DNA of 23,304 nt, from contig CAKQXI010000026.1 in the NCBI GenBank assembly GCA_934281565.1, positions 1 to 23,304 on the forward strand, given 5' to 3'. Position numbers and translations under genes: made by a program. The DNA is from an uncultured Prevotella sp. GTDB lineage: Bacteria; Bacteroidota; Bacteroidia; Bacteroidales; Bacteroidaceae. The stretch's first letter is position 1. Every line of letters starts with the position of its first letter. Below are positions 13,919 through 22,732 of this stretch, piece by piece. The notes beneath the pieces are model-generated. The model was not told where the DNA came from. It saw nothing but the letters and a program-made list of their open reading frames with translations, and ran no database searches.

Positions 13919-15277
13919 TTATTTTTCGTTAGCGAGTCTCTCTTGGATAGCCTTGCTCTCTGCCTCATAGCCAGGCTTGTTGAGCAATGCGAACATATTC
14001 TTCTTGTATGCCTCAACACCAGGCTGGTTGAATGGATTAACTTCTTCTAAGAGACCACTGATACCACAAGCCTTCTCGAAGAAGTAGATCAACTGACCGA
14101 GATAATAAGCGTTCAACTCTGGTACGTTAACCAAGATGTTTGGTACACCACCGTCAACGTGAGCCAAGCGAGTACCAAGCTCTGCCATCTTGTTAACCTC
14201 ATCAACACGCTTGCCCTCCAAGAAGTTCAAGCCATCAAGGTTCTCGTCATCATGAGGGAACAACAACTTCTCGTTAGGAGTCTCTACGCTGATAACAGTC
14301 TCGAAGATAGAACGCTCGCCTTGCTGGATCCACTGACCCATGGAGTGAAGGTCGGTAGTGAAGTCGCAAGCTGCAGGGAAGATACCTTTCAAGTCCTTGC
14401 CCTCACTCTCACCATAGAGCTGCTTCCACCATTCAGCGAAGTAATGAAGTTTTGGTTGGAAGTTGCAAACAATCTCTATCTTCTTGCCAGCTTGTGTATA
14501 GAGAGCCTGGCGTGTAGCAGCATAGATAGCTGCAGGGTTCTCGTCGAAAGCAACATCCTTACCACAAGCTTTCTCCATTTCAACAGCACCAGCAACGAGC
14601 TGCTTTACATCAAAGCCTGCAACTGCGATTGGCAACAAACCTACTGGAGTCAATACAGAGAAACGACCACCTACATTGTCTGGAATGATGAAGCTCTTGT
14701 AGCCCTCTTTGTCAGCGCAAGTACGGGCAGCACCTTTCTTTGCATCTGTTACTGCTACGATTACATCCTTGGCTTCTTCCTTGCCACGTTGGTCCTCGCA
14801 TTGCTTCTTCAAGAGGCGGAAAGCCAGGGCAGTCTCGGTAGTGGTACCAGACTTAGAGATATTGATGACACCGAATTTCTTGTCTTTCAAGTATGATGTC
14901 AATTCATAGAGATAATCCTCACCGATGTTGTTACCAGCAAAGAGGATAGTTGGGTTCTTCTTGTCATTGACGAGCCAAGCGAAAGAGTTGCCGAGACCTT
15001 CGATAACGGCACGAGCACCGAGGTAGCTACCACCGATACCTGCTACAACAACAACCTCACACTTCTCACGCAGAGTGTTGGCAACAGTCTCAATCTCACC
15101 CAAGAACTCTGGGGTGATAGAAGATGGCAAATGCAACCATCCTAAGAAGTCGTTACCCTCACAAGTGCCGTTCTCAAGAGCCTCTTGAGCAGCCTTTACC
15201 TTTGGCTCGTAAGCCTTTACTGCACCCTCAGCGAGGAAGGAAGCAGCCTTTGTAATGTTTAAGCTAATACTTTTCAT
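13919..15277 (-). CDS. pgi: glucose-6-phosphate isomerase
   Basis: A 452-aa protein matching the short bacterial type of phosphoglucose isomerase, which interconverts glucose-6-phosphate and fructose-6-phosphate in the cytosol. Visible motifs are VVAGIGGSYLGARAV (sugar-phosphate binding loop), INISKSGTTTETALAF (phosphate-binding SKSGTT), the signature DNVGGRFSVLTPVGLLP, and the C-terminal signature FNQPGVEAYKKNMFALL with the catalytic lysine. The start MKSISLNITKA is 8 bp after the gpsA stop, so the two are co-transcribed. Confidence 0.96.
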   Translation of the reverse strand: MKSISLNITKAASFLAEGAVKAYEPKVKAAQEALENGTCEGNDFLGWLHLPSSITPEFLGEIETVANTLREKCEVVVVAGIGGSYLGARAVIEGLGNSFAWLVNDKKNPTILFAGNNIGEDYLYELTSYLKDKKFGVINISKSGTTTETALAFRLLKKQCEDQRGKEEAKDVIVAVTDAKKGAARTCADKEGYKSFIIPDNVGGRFSVLTPVGLLPIAVAGFDVKQLVAGAVEMEKACGKDVAFDENPAAIYAATRQALYTQAGKKIEIVCNFQPKLHYFAEWWKQLYGESEGKDLKGIFPAACDFTTDLHSMGQWIQQGERSIFETVISVETPNEKLLFPHDDENLDGLNFLEGKRVDEVNKMAELGTRLAHVDGGVPNILVNVPELNAYYLGQLIYFFEKACGISGLLEEVNPFNQPGVEAYKKNMFALLNKPGYEAESKAIQERLANEK

Positions 15278-15285
15278 TTTTCTTT

Positions 15286-16284
15286 TTATCTAAATGAATC
15301 TGTTAATAGTTTTATTTCTATTTGCGGACTGATGCGCTCGTACAATATATTATATACTGCATCGAGGATAGGCATATTCACGTGCATATGTCGGTTGATT
15401 TCTTTCATGCACTTCGTTCCGAAATATCCCTCTGCAATCATTTCCATTTCTATCTGGGCACTTTTCACGCTATACCCCTTTCCAATCATGGTGCCAAAAG
15501 TACGGTTGCGTGAGAAGTTGCTATAACCAGTCACCAAGAGGTCACCGAGATAGACCGAGTCATACATACTTCGTTCTATCGGATGTACGGCTGTCAAGAA
15601 ACGTGACATTTCCTGTACGGCATTCGACATGAGTACAGCTTGGAAGTTGTCGCCATACTTCAGTCCACCACAGATACCAGCGGCAATGGCATACACATTC
15701 TTCAGTACAGAGGAATATTCTATACCGATTACATCGCTGGAAGTCTTGGTCTTGATAAACTCACTCATCAAGGCTTCTTCGGCAAAAGCTCTGGCTTTTT
15801 CAATGTCGCTGCATCCCACGGTGAGATAACTCAAGCGCTCCAGTGCCACTTCCTCAGCATGAGAAGGACCACCGATGCAAGCTAAGTTCTCGTATGGCAC
15901 GTCGTAAACCTGATGGAAATATTCAGAGCAAACCAAGTTCTCATCAGGTACAATACCCTTGATAGCTGTGATGATAAACTTGTCGCTGATACGTGTCTTT
16001 AGTTTCTTGAGGTGGTTCTTTAAGTATGGCGATGGTGTAACGAACACGAGCGTATCATAGTTCTCTATGATTTTATTAATATCTGATGAGAAGAATATCT
16101 CATCGACATTAAACCGTGCACTCATCAGATAAGCTGGGTTATGCCCCATGCGCTTGAAGTCCTCGATGCGGTCATCGCGACGCATATACCAACCAATGTG
16201 ATGGGTATGTCCCACCACAATCTTGGCTATTGCCGTAGCCCAGCTACCGCCACCGATTATCGCTATTTTACCGCAAGTATACAT
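15286..16284 (-). CDS. gpsA: glycerol-3-phosphate dehydrogenase [NAD(P)+]
   Basis: A 332-aa enzyme reducing dihydroxyacetone phosphate to sn-glycerol-3-phosphate for phospholipid synthesis. The N-terminal Rossmann fold shows KIAIIGGGSWATAIAK and the second nucleotide-binding part FVTPSPYLKNHL. The conserved family block CIGGPSHAEEVA is at about residues 137-148, and the catalytic-lysine helix SSVLKNVYAIAAGICGGL is in the C-terminal domain, followed by GDLLVTGYSNFSRNRTFG. It stands between lysS (89 bp upstream, repeat-containing spacer) and pgi (8 bp downstream). Confidence 0.95.
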   Translation of the reverse strand: MYTCGKIAIIGGGSWATAIAKIVVGHTHHIGWYMRRDDRIEDFKRMGHNPAYLMSARFNVDEIFFSSDINKIIENYDTLVFVTPSPYLKNHLKKLKTRISDKFIITAIKGIVPDENLVCSEYFHQVYDVPYENLACIGGPSHAEEVALERLSYLTVGCSDIEKARAFAEEALMSEFIKTKTSSDVIGIEYSSVLKNVYAIAAGICGGLKYGDNFQAVLMSNAVQEMSRFLTAVHPIERSMYDSVYLGDLLVTGYSNFSRNRTFGTMIGKGYSVKSAQIEMEMIAEGYFGTKCMKEINRHMHVNMPILDAVYNILYERISPQIEIKLLTDSFR

Positions 16285-16298
16285 ATCTTATATTAAAA

Positions 16299-16372
16299 GT
16301 GAAGAGTGAAGAACGAAGAGTGAAGAATTCTCTTGCTATTGAATTCTTTGTTCTTCACTCTTAAAATTCTTC
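16299..16372. repeat. heptad repeat palindrome, copy 2 (GTGAAGA-type)
   Basis: The 30 bases at 16299-16328 are identical to 9441-9470. They are followed after a short centre by a partly inverted copy (GAATTC, TTGTTCTTCACTCTT, TTCTTCACT), giving an imperfect hairpin that fills the lysS-gpsA spacer. Confidence 0.8.
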
Positions 16373-16373
16373 A

Positions 16374-18104
16374 CTATTTATTAGCTGCATCAATCCAAGA
16401 TTGGATGGCATCAACAGAAGGTTTCTCGTATCCGAGTTTGTACTTCTTGTTGATTTCACCAATCTTCTGCTGCAATCCTTGTGCCTTCTCGTCCTTGATG
16501 TCTGAGATAAGGTTGAAACCAGCTTTGCGGAGAACATATACCCAGTTCTCTGGTACACCAATCTCAGCCCACTCCTTGATAGAACTTTGAGGCATCTTCT
16601 TCTCTGGTTTCATCTGAGGGAAGAACAAAACTTCCTGGATGAAAGTCTTTCCTGTCATCAACATAACCAAACGGTCAATGCCGATACCAATACCAGATGT
16701 AGGAGGCATACCATATTGCAATGCACGGAGGAAGTCTTGGTCGATGATCATCGCCTCGTCGTCACCCTTGTCAGCAAGTTTCATTTGGTCAATGAAACGC
16801 TCTTCTTGGTCGATAGGGTCGTTAAGCTCTGAGTAAGCGTTAGCCAATTCCTTACCGTTTACCATTAACTCGAAACGCTCAGTCAAGCCTGGCTTAGAAC
16901 GGTGCATCTTAGTCAATGGAGACATTTCAACAGGATAGTCGGTAATGAAAGTAGGTTGGATGAAAGTACCCTCACAGAACTCACCGAATAGCTCATCAAT
17001 CAACTTACCCTTGCCCATTGTCTCGTCTACATCCATGCCTTTTTCTTTGCAGAACGCACGGATTTCTTCCTCGCTCTTGCCATTGCAATCAAAGCCAGTC
17101 TTTTCCTTGATAGCATCGAGGATAGGAAGGCGGCGGTATGGAGCCTTGAAGCTGACGATGTTGCCATCAATCTCACGCTCTGGCTTGCCATTGACAGCGA
17201 TACAGATAGTTTCCAACAACTTCTCCGTGAATGACATCATCCAGTTGTAATCCTTGTATTGGACATATAACTCCATGCAAGTGAACTCTGGGTTATGGTT
17301 ACGGTCCATACCCTCGTTGCGGAAGTTCTTGCCAATCTCATATACACCCTCGAAACCACCAACGATGAGACGCTTCAAGTAAAGCTCAGTGGCGATACGC
17401 ATATACATATCTTGGTCGAGTGCATTGAAGTGGGTGATGAATGGACGAGCGGAAGCACCACCTGCGATACTTTGCAATGTTGGTGTCTCCACCTCTGTAT
17501 AACCAGCTTCGTCAAGTACGTTGCGTAGGGTGCGGAGAACAGTAGCACGTTGTAAGAAAGTGTCCTTTACTCCATCATTGACGATAAGGTCTACATAACG
17601 CTGACGATAGCGCAACTCAGGGTCGTCAAACTTATCGTATGCGACACCATCCTTGTATTTCACGATAGGCAGTGGCTTCAAGCTCTTGGAGAGCAAGCAC
17701 AACTCCTTGGCGTGAACAGAAATCTCGCCAGTCTGTGTACGGAATACGAAACCTTTCACACCGATGAAGTCACCGATGTCAAGGAGTTTCTTAAAAACAG
17801 TATTGTAAAGGTCCTTGTTCTCGTCAGGGCAAATATCGTCACGAGAAACATACACCTGAATTCTTCCCTTTGAGTCTTGCAGTTCAGCGAAACTTGCCTT
17901 GCCCATGACACGGCGACCCATCATACGGCCAGCGATAACTACCTGGCGTGGCTCATCGTCATCCTTGAATTCAGCTTTGATATCTGTGCTGAATGCATTG
18001 GTTGGAAACTCTGCTGCTGGGTATGGGTCGATGCCCATCTCGCGCAATGTCTGAAGACTCTGTCTGCGAACAATCTCCTGTTCGCTTAACTCTAAAATGT
18101 TCAT
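16374..18104 (-). CDS. lysS: lysyl-tRNA synthetase, class II, with C-terminal extension
   Basis: A 576-aa class IIb enzyme charging tRNA-Lys. The N-terminal OB-fold anticodon-binding domain (about 55-145) has VVIAGRMMGRRVMGKASF. Class II motif 1 is near GYTEVETPTL, motif 2 is FRNEGMDRNHNPEFTCMELY (261-280), and motif 3 is GIGIGIDRLVMLM (471-483). E. coli LysS ends soon after motif 3; here about 75 more residues (501-576) follow, with a helix-hairpin-helix-like LRKAGFNLISDIKDEKAQGL and the end VDAIQSWIDAANK. From memory, Bacteroidales LysRS are of this longer type. It is the first gene of the lysS-gpsA-pgi-HAD run, with its promoter at 18140-18147. Confidence 0.96.
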   Translation of the reverse strand: MNILELSEQEIVRRQSLQTLREMGIDPYPAAEFPTNAFSTDIKAEFKDDDEPRQVVIAGRMMGRRVMGKASFAELQDSKGRIQVYVSRDDICPDENKDLYNTVFKKLLDIGDFIGVKGFVFRTQTGEISVHAKELCLLSKSLKPLPIVKYKDGVAYDKFDDPELRYRQRYVDLIVNDGVKDTFLQRATVLRTLRNVLDEAGYTEVETPTLQSIAGGASARPFITHFNALDQDMYMRIATELYLKRLIVGGFEGVYEIGKNFRNEGMDRNHNPEFTCMELYVQYKDYNWMMSFTEKLLETICIAVNGKPEREIDGNIVSFKAPYRRLPILDAIKEKTGFDCNGKSEEEIRAFCKEKGMDVDETMGKGKLIDELFGEFCEGTFIQPTFITDYPVEMSPLTKMHRSKPGLTERFELMVNGKELANAYSELNDPIDQEERFIDQMKLADKGDDEAMIIDQDFLRALQYGMPPTSGIGIGIDRLVMLMTGKTFIQEVLFFPQMKPEKKMPQSSIKEWAEIGVPENWVYVLRKAGFNLISDIKDEKAQGLQQKIGEINKKYKLGYEKPSVDAIQSWIDAANK

Positions 18105-18139
18105 ACTATATTCAGATATATCTTTTTATTATTTTGGTG

Positions 18140-18147
18140 CAAAAATA
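18140..18147 (-). promoter_or_regulatory. -7 promoter box for lysS
   Basis: TATTTTTG on the minus strand, 35 bp before the lysS ATG. It fits TAnnTTTG. Confidence 0.6.
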
Positions 18148-18251
18148 CGAATAATATTTGAACTAACGTAGCATTTTAAGTTTTTTATTATTAATGAGGG
18201 GTGAATTATATGCAATATTGCACGATAAGGATATAAAATGTGTGAATTGTT

Positions 18252-18281
18252 TTGTTTTGTCTGTAGAAAGTCTTACCTTTG
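18252..18281 (+). promoter_or_regulatory. promoter of the men cluster
   Basis: TTG (18252-18254) and TACCTTTG (18274-18281) with a 19-bp spacer, 31 bp before the menI ATG. Divergent from the lysS promoter. Confidence 0.75.
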
Positions 18282-18312
18282 CGGTAAAATTGTGAGATTG
18301 ATTATATAAATT

Positions 18313-18729
18313 ATGAACATAGAACAAGTAATCAAGAGAATTAGCAAGACCGATGGTTTGTCCAAGACTCTCGGCATGAATTTTATCTCGACACCTGAGC
18401 CCGATACCTTACAGGCTACGATGAAAGTAGATGAGCGCAATCGCCAGCCATTTGGCTTCTTGAGTGGTGGTGCCTCGTTGGCACTTGCCGAGAATTTGGC
18501 TGGTATTGGTTCGCTGGCACTTTGCCCAGGACAGATTGCCGTTGGCATCAATGTAAGTGGCAGCCATGTGCTTGCCGTCTCTGAAGGTGACACTGTCACG
18601 GCATACGGTAAGCTGGTGCATAAGGGCAGGACTCTCCATACTTGGCAAGTGGAGATTAAGAATGGTGCTGGTGAGTTGATTTGCACCGTGCAGGTAACCA
18701 ACTATGTGTTTACCCCTAAACAAAAATAG
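18313..18729 (+). CDS. menI: hotdog-fold thioesterase, probable DHNA-CoA thioesterase
   Basis: A 138-aa PaaI/YdiI-type hotdog thioesterase. By its place as first gene before menF-menD-menB it most likely hydrolyses 1,4-dihydroxy-2-naphthoyl-CoA in menaquinone synthesis. The active-site segment is RQPFGFLSGGASLALAEN: the catalytic glutamate in LALAE and the preceding Q are present, but the usual LHGG histidine is a serine (LSGG). The later SGSHVLAVSEGDTVTA and RTLHTWQVEI strands are normal. Length is typical. The stop codon lies 7 bp before the menF start. Confidence 0.82.
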   Translation: MNIEQVIKRISKTDGLSKTLGMNFISTPEPDTLQATMKVDERNRQPFGFLSGGASLALAENLAGIGSLALCPGQIAVGINVSGSHVLAVSEGDTVTAYGKLVHKGRTLHTWQVEIKNGAGELICTVQVTNYVFTPKQK

Positions 18730-18736
18730 TAGACGA

Positions 18737-19744
18737 ATGGCGGCTTTTGCAATGTATCGTTTGCCCAATGAGCTTCATGCTACTTGTGTGATGCAGTGTA
18801 AGGGAGAAGCGGAAGTGATACCTTCCGTGTCTGGGTTGAATGGCAAGGAGGGTTTTGTCATCGCTCCTTTTTCTTCTTCCGACGAATGCCCCATTTTGTT
18901 GATGCACCCAGATAGCATCAAGCAACTGGCTATACCAGATATAAAAAGCATTTCATCAGAAGTGGCGGTAAGTCCAGAGAATGAGAAAGAACTTTATGCG
19001 TACGATTTCGATGACTTCCATCAGCAGTTGGAACAGGGCATCTTCCAGAAGATTGTGTTGGCAAGATGTGCCCATGTCAAGGCCCCCATTGCTTCTGCCG
19101 AAGATCTCTTTATGAAGGCTTGTCGCCTTTATCCTCGCTTGTTCGTGGCTTTGGTATCTACGCCACAGTCGGGTACATGGCTGATGGCTACGCCCGAAAT
19201 CTTGTTGAGTGGCAAGGAAAATACATTCTTTACGATGGCTCTGGCAGGAACCCAGAGAACGACAGTGTGGTCAGGGAAGAACAGGGAGGAACAACAGTGT
19301 GTTGCCGATTATATAGAGGATTGCATCAAGGAGTTCGCCGATGACTATTCTCTTGATGGTCCTTATACCACGATGGCAGCGCAACTTTATCATCTACGTA
19401 CAGATTTCCGTTTCCATTTACAAGATGGAAATAGGTTGGGTGATGTGCTTGACAAACTGTTTCCTACGCCAGCGGTCTGTGGCATTCCCAAGGACTTGGC
19501 ACGCCAGTTTATCCTTTCCCATGAACATCAATCGCGTAAGTATTACAGTGGTTTCGTAGGACCGTTGTCTTTCCATGGCGACACCCATCTCTATGTATCG
19601 CTTCGCTGCATGAATATTCTTGGCAATGGTATGTATGACCTCTATGCAGGTGGTGGACTCCTTGTAGGGAGCGAGATGCAAAAAGAATGGGAGGAGACCG
19701 AGGCAAAGTTACAGACAATGAAAGTAATTCTATATAATCATTAA
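18737..19744 (+). CDS. menF: isochorismate synthase MenF
   Basis: A 335-aa chorismate-binding enzyme converting chorismate to isochorismate, the entry step of menaquinone synthesis. Family motifs are FQKIVLARCAHV (active-site lysine region), LMATPEILLSG, ALAGTQ, the Mg-binding EHQSRKYYSGFVGPLSF and the C-terminal YAGGGLLVGSEMQKEWEET. The frame is also open from an ATG at 18704 inside menI; the ATG at 18737, 7 bp after the menI stop, gives MAAFAMYRLPNEL and is preferred. The N-terminal part is short compared with E. coli MenF (about 430 aa), as is common in Bacteroidetes. Confidence 0.9.
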   Translation: MAAFAMYRLPNELHATCVMQCKGEAEVIPSVSGLNGKEGFVIAPFSSSDECPILLMHPDSIKQLAIPDIKSISSEVAVSPENEKELYAYDFDDFHQQLEQGIFQKIVLARCAHVKAPIASAEDLFMKACRLYPRLFVALVSTPQSGTWLMATPEILLSGKENTFFTMALAGTQRTTVWSGKNREEQQCVADYIEDCIKEFADDYSLDGPYTTMAAQLYHLRTDFRFHLQDGNRLGDVLDKLFPTPAVCGIPKDLARQFILSHEHQSRKYYSGFVGPLSFHGDTHLYVSLRCMNILGNGMYDLYAGGGLLVGSEMQKEWEETEAKLQTMKVILYNH

Positions 19745-19757
19745 AAATAAAAGAAAA

Positions 19758-21590
19758 GTGTATTGTGATAAAAAAAGCGTAAATATTTTGATTTCAGTGT
19801 TGCGAAACCATGGTGTGCATCGTGCCATCGTATGTCCTGGTAGTCGTAACGCTCCTATTGTCCATGACTTGTACGAGTCTGGGGTTGGTTGTGTTCCTGT
19901 AACCGATGAGCGCAGTGCTGGTTTTCAGGCATTGGGTGCTTCCATCTCCTTGGGATATATCCCTGTGGCAGTGTGCGTGACATCAGGTTCGGCTTTGCTC
20001 AATCTCTATCCTGCTGTGGCTGAGGCTTATTACCAGCATGTGCCATTGGTTGTCATTGCTGCTGATAGGCCAGCTCAATGGATAGGTCAGCTTGATGGTC
20101 AGACTCTCCCTCAATCAGATGCCTTTGGACGAATGGTATTGAAAAGTGTTACCTTGCCTGAGGTAGTCGAGGGTGAACAGGAAGAAGAAATGCACTGGTA
20201 TTGCAATCGACTGGTCAATGAGGCTTTGGTGACAGCCATGGGAAGAACGAAAGGACCAGTCTTGATCAATGTCCCCATTTCAGGGCCTCTCTATTCTTTT
20301 ACGGTTCCTGATTTGCCAGTAGAAAGAGTTTTTCGGGCTGTTGAATTGAATACCAGTTGGAGTGAGTTCCCTCAAGATCTACTTGAGGCGTTTGAGTTCT
20401 CAAAGCGTCCCCTCGTTGTGCTGGGACAGTTGGACAACACGGTAGATTATGCAAGGTTGTTCACAGATTTAAGGGCTTGCGCCATTGTATGTGAGCCATT
20501 GGCTTTGCAGCATCTGTTCCAGACAGGCGATTCGTTGGGTGACATGGAGTTGGAGTGCTTGGTCAAAGGAGTCTTTTATCATAGCAGGTTTGAGAATATT
20601 CTCGCCAAGGCTGAGAGAAACAAATACTTCCGTCCAGACTTGGTTATCTATATAGGTGGTCATATCGTCAGCAAACGATTGAAGCAATATCTTCGTACGT
20701 TGAGGGATGTGGAACAGATACGTGTCACCACCGACAATGATATGGCTGATACCTTTATGAACCTTACCAAGGTGGTCAATGCTACGCCAATGGAGTTCCT
20801 TGCCGTTGTAAGAAAAGCATCGTTTGGCAAGTACATGGACCATGATGAGGCAAGTTGGACGAGGTATTGCAAACGGTGGTTTGAGGCGCAAATGAAAGCA
20901 GGCAATTTGATTCAGAAGACCAAGCTGAAGTTCAGCAGTGCAGCTGCGGTCAAGTGCTTCCATGAGGTGTTGGCTAAGCATGAGCCTATCGATTTCTGGG
21001 GGCAAGATATCTTTGATGATGGTATGCCTGTGGACTTCATGGGCTTCCTGCCTTGGTTTACGAGTGCCGTATGCTATGGTAATAGTTCTGCCGTTCGTCT
21101 GGGATGCTTTTTCGCAGATAGGCATATTTATTGCAATCGGGGCGTGAATGGCATCGAAGGATCTTTGTCCACTGCCGTCGGTATGGCTGATGTATGGGAT
21201 TATGAGGTTCATGAAGACACCCATGTGTATTGTATCTTGGGTGACTTGAGCTTCTTCTACGACCAGAATGCCCTGTGGAACCAGAACCTTAATGGCGTTC
21301 TTCGCATTATGGTGCTCAATAACGGTGGTGGTGCCATCTTCGGCAAGTTCGAGGGCTTGCAAAAGGGTGATGTACGTGACAAGATGGTCATGGCGAAACA
21401 TAATACTTCCGCCAAGAGCATTTGTGAGGCAAACAACATCACTTACCTTTCCGCCCGTGATATGGATGCACTGCAAAGTGGCATGGAGCAGTTGATAACG
21501 GCTAAGTCTGACCGCCCTATACTCTTGGAGGTTTTCACCGATATAGATGTAGACAATCAGATGATGGAAAAGTTAAGCAAATCAATTTAA
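19758..21590 (+). CDS. menD: SEPHCHC synthase MenD (thiamine-diphosphate enzyme)
   Basis: A 610-aa ThDP-dependent enzyme that joins 2-oxoglutarate-derived succinic semialdehyde to isochorismate. The N-terminal PYR-type domain has IVCPGSRNAPIV and the cofactor-activating glutamate in VTDERSAGFQALG. The C-terminal PP-type domain has YGNSSAVRL, CNRGVNGIEGSLSTAVGMA, and the ThDP/Mg loop ILGDLSFFYDQNALW with MVLNNGGGAIF. The only plausible start is GTG at 19758: MYCDKKSVNILISVLRNHGV matches the family N-terminus, and no ATG occurs earlier in frame. It is about 50 residues longer than E. coli MenD; part of the extra length seems to be spread through the central domain. Spacing to menF is 13 bp and to menB 15 bp, so this is an operon. 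Confidence 0.94.
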   Translation: MYCDKKSVNILISVLRNHGVHRAIVCPGSRNAPIVHDLYESGVGCVPVTDERSAGFQALGASISLGYIPVAVCVTSGSALLNLYPAVAEAYYQHVPLVVIAADRPAQWIGQLDGQTLPQSDAFGRMVLKSVTLPEVVEGEQEEEMHWYCNRLVNEALVTAMGRTKGPVLINVPISGPLYSFTVPDLPVERVFRAVELNTSWSEFPQDLLEAFEFSKRPLVVLGQLDNTVDYARLFTDLRACAIVCEPLALQHLFQTGDSLGDMELECLVKGVFYHSRFENILAKAERNKYFRPDLVIYIGGHIVSKRLKQYLRTLRDVEQIRVTTDNDMADTFMNLTKVVNATPMEFLAVVRKASFGKYMDHDEASWTRYCKRWFEAQMKAGNLIQKTKLKFSSAAAVKCFHEVLAKHEPIDFWGQDIFDDGMPVDFMGFLPWFTSAVCYGNSSAVRLGCFFADRHIYCNRGVNGIEGSLSTAVGMADVWDYEVHEDTHVYCILGDLSFFYDQNALWNQNLNGVLRIMVLNNGGGAIFGKFEGLQKGDVRDKMVMAKHNTSAKSICEANNITYLSARDMDALQSGMEQLITAKSDRPILLEVFTDIDVDNQMMEKLSKSI

Positions 21591-21605
21591 TAAATAAGAC
21601 TGGAA

Positions 21606-22427
21606 ATGCGTGAATGGAAGAAAATAGACGGTTTTGATTTCAAGGAGATCATTTTCGAGGAATTCAATCACATTGCGAAGATAACGATTAACCGTGAGCG
21701 TTATCGCAATGCCTTTACACCTCTTACCACATGGGAAATGTCACAGGCGTTCAGCTATTGCCGTGAGGCGCAGGACATCCGTGTAGTGATATTGACTGGT
21801 GCTGGTGACAAGGCTTTCTGTTCTGGTGGCGATATGCACGTGAAAGGTCGTGGTGGTTATGTAGGCACCGATGGTGTCCCACGCCTTAATGTTTTAGATG
21901 TGCAGATGCAGATACGGCGTTTGCCCAAACCTGTTATCGCTATGGTGAATGGTTATGCCATTGGTGGCGGTCATGTTCTTCATGTGATGTGTGACTTGAC
22001 TATTGCTTCAGAGAATGCCATCTTTGGACAGACGGGTCCTAAGGTTGGTAGTTTTGATGCAGGCTTCGGTGCTTCTTATCTGGCTCGAATGGTAGGACAG
22101 AAGAAAGCTCGTGAGATATGGTTCCTTTGCAAGCAATATACGGCAAAGGAAGCGGAGGAAATGGGAATGGTCAACAAGGTAGTGCCTTTTGACCAATTGG
22201 AAGATACTTGCGTGGAATGGGCAGAGATAATGATGGAACGTTCTCCTTTGGCTCTCCGTATGATCAAGGCAGGTCTGAATGCAGAGCTTGATGGACAGGC
22301 TGGTATTCAAGAGCTTGCTGGTGATGCTACCATGTTGTATTATACAATGGATGAGGCGCAAGAGGGTGGTAAGGCTTTCTTGGAAAAGCGCAAGCCCGAC
22401 TTTGATAAATATCCTCAGTTCCCTTGA
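21606..22427 (+). CDS. menB: 1,4-dihydroxy-2-naphthoyl-CoA synthase MenB
   Basis: A 273-aa crotonase-fold enzyme closing the second ring of the naphthoquinone from o-succinylbenzoyl-CoA. Recognised parts are ITINRERYRNAFTP, the oxyanion-hole loop FCSGGDMHVKGRGGYVG, the second oxyanion element VNGYAIGGGHVLHVMCDL, and GPKVGSFDAGFGASYLARMVG, a MenB-specific stretch carrying the aspartate. The C-terminus KPDFDKYPQFP is the classic MenB end. Its substrate requires MenC and MenE, which are not downstream here. Confidence 0.96.
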   Translation: MREWKKIDGFDFKEIIFEEFNHIAKITINRERYRNAFTPLTTWEMSQAFSYCREAQDIRVVILTGAGDKAFCSGGDMHVKGRGGYVGTDGVPRLNVLDVQMQIRRLPKPVIAMVNGYAIGGGHVLHVMCDLTIASENAIFGQTGPKVGSFDAGFGASYLARMVGQKKAREIWFLCKQYTAKEAEEMGMVNKVVPFDQLEDTCVEWAEIMMERSPLALRMIKAGLNAELDGQAGIQELAGDATMLYYTMDEAQEGGKAFLEKRKPDFDKYPQFP

Positions 22428-22502
22428 TGGTCTGGTAGAAGTGACACGGCACTGCATACTGGTAATAACCATGCAACCTATATAGAATAGGTTTAATATT
22501 GA

Positions 22503-22538
22503 TGGCAAGAATGAAGAATATTTTTCAAATTCTTGCCA
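22503..22538 (+). other. hairpin after menB, overlapping the next promoter
   Basis: A 10-bp perfect stem (TGGCAAGAAT 22503-22512 with 22529-22538) and 16-nt loop. It may end the men transcript, but the T-run comes only about 10 bp later. Its right arm contains the TTG of the downstream promoter. Confidence 0.45.
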
Positions 22539-22563
22539 GTTCAAAAACTTTTTGTTACTTTTG
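22533..22563 (+). promoter_or_regulatory. promoter of the lipoprotein gene
   Basis: TTG (22533-22535) and TACTTTTG (22556-22563) with a 20-bp spacer. Transcription would start near 22570, giving a leader of over 400 nt before the ATG at 22984. Confidence 0.65.
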
Positions 22564-22732
22564 CACTGTCATTTCATGGATTGCCAACAATGAGTTGTTG
22601 GTGTTAATCCGTGGTTTGGCTCTATTTATAAAGAATGGCGTTTTGCTAACGTTTGCTTCTGATGATGTATTGGAAATTAGGAACTTTCATATGGATTTCA
22701 GAGGAAGATGGTAGTGGATGTCTACATAACGT

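Noticed and set aside
18105..18312. Possible small RNA gene between lysS and menI
   Set aside because: Only the two divergent promoters are visible; no terminator hairpin or stable structure.
20469..21476. 335-codon open frame on the minus strand inside menD
   Set aside because: It is fully antisense to a clear menD with catalytic motifs; the product is rich in His/Ile with no domain-like pattern, and there is no promoter.
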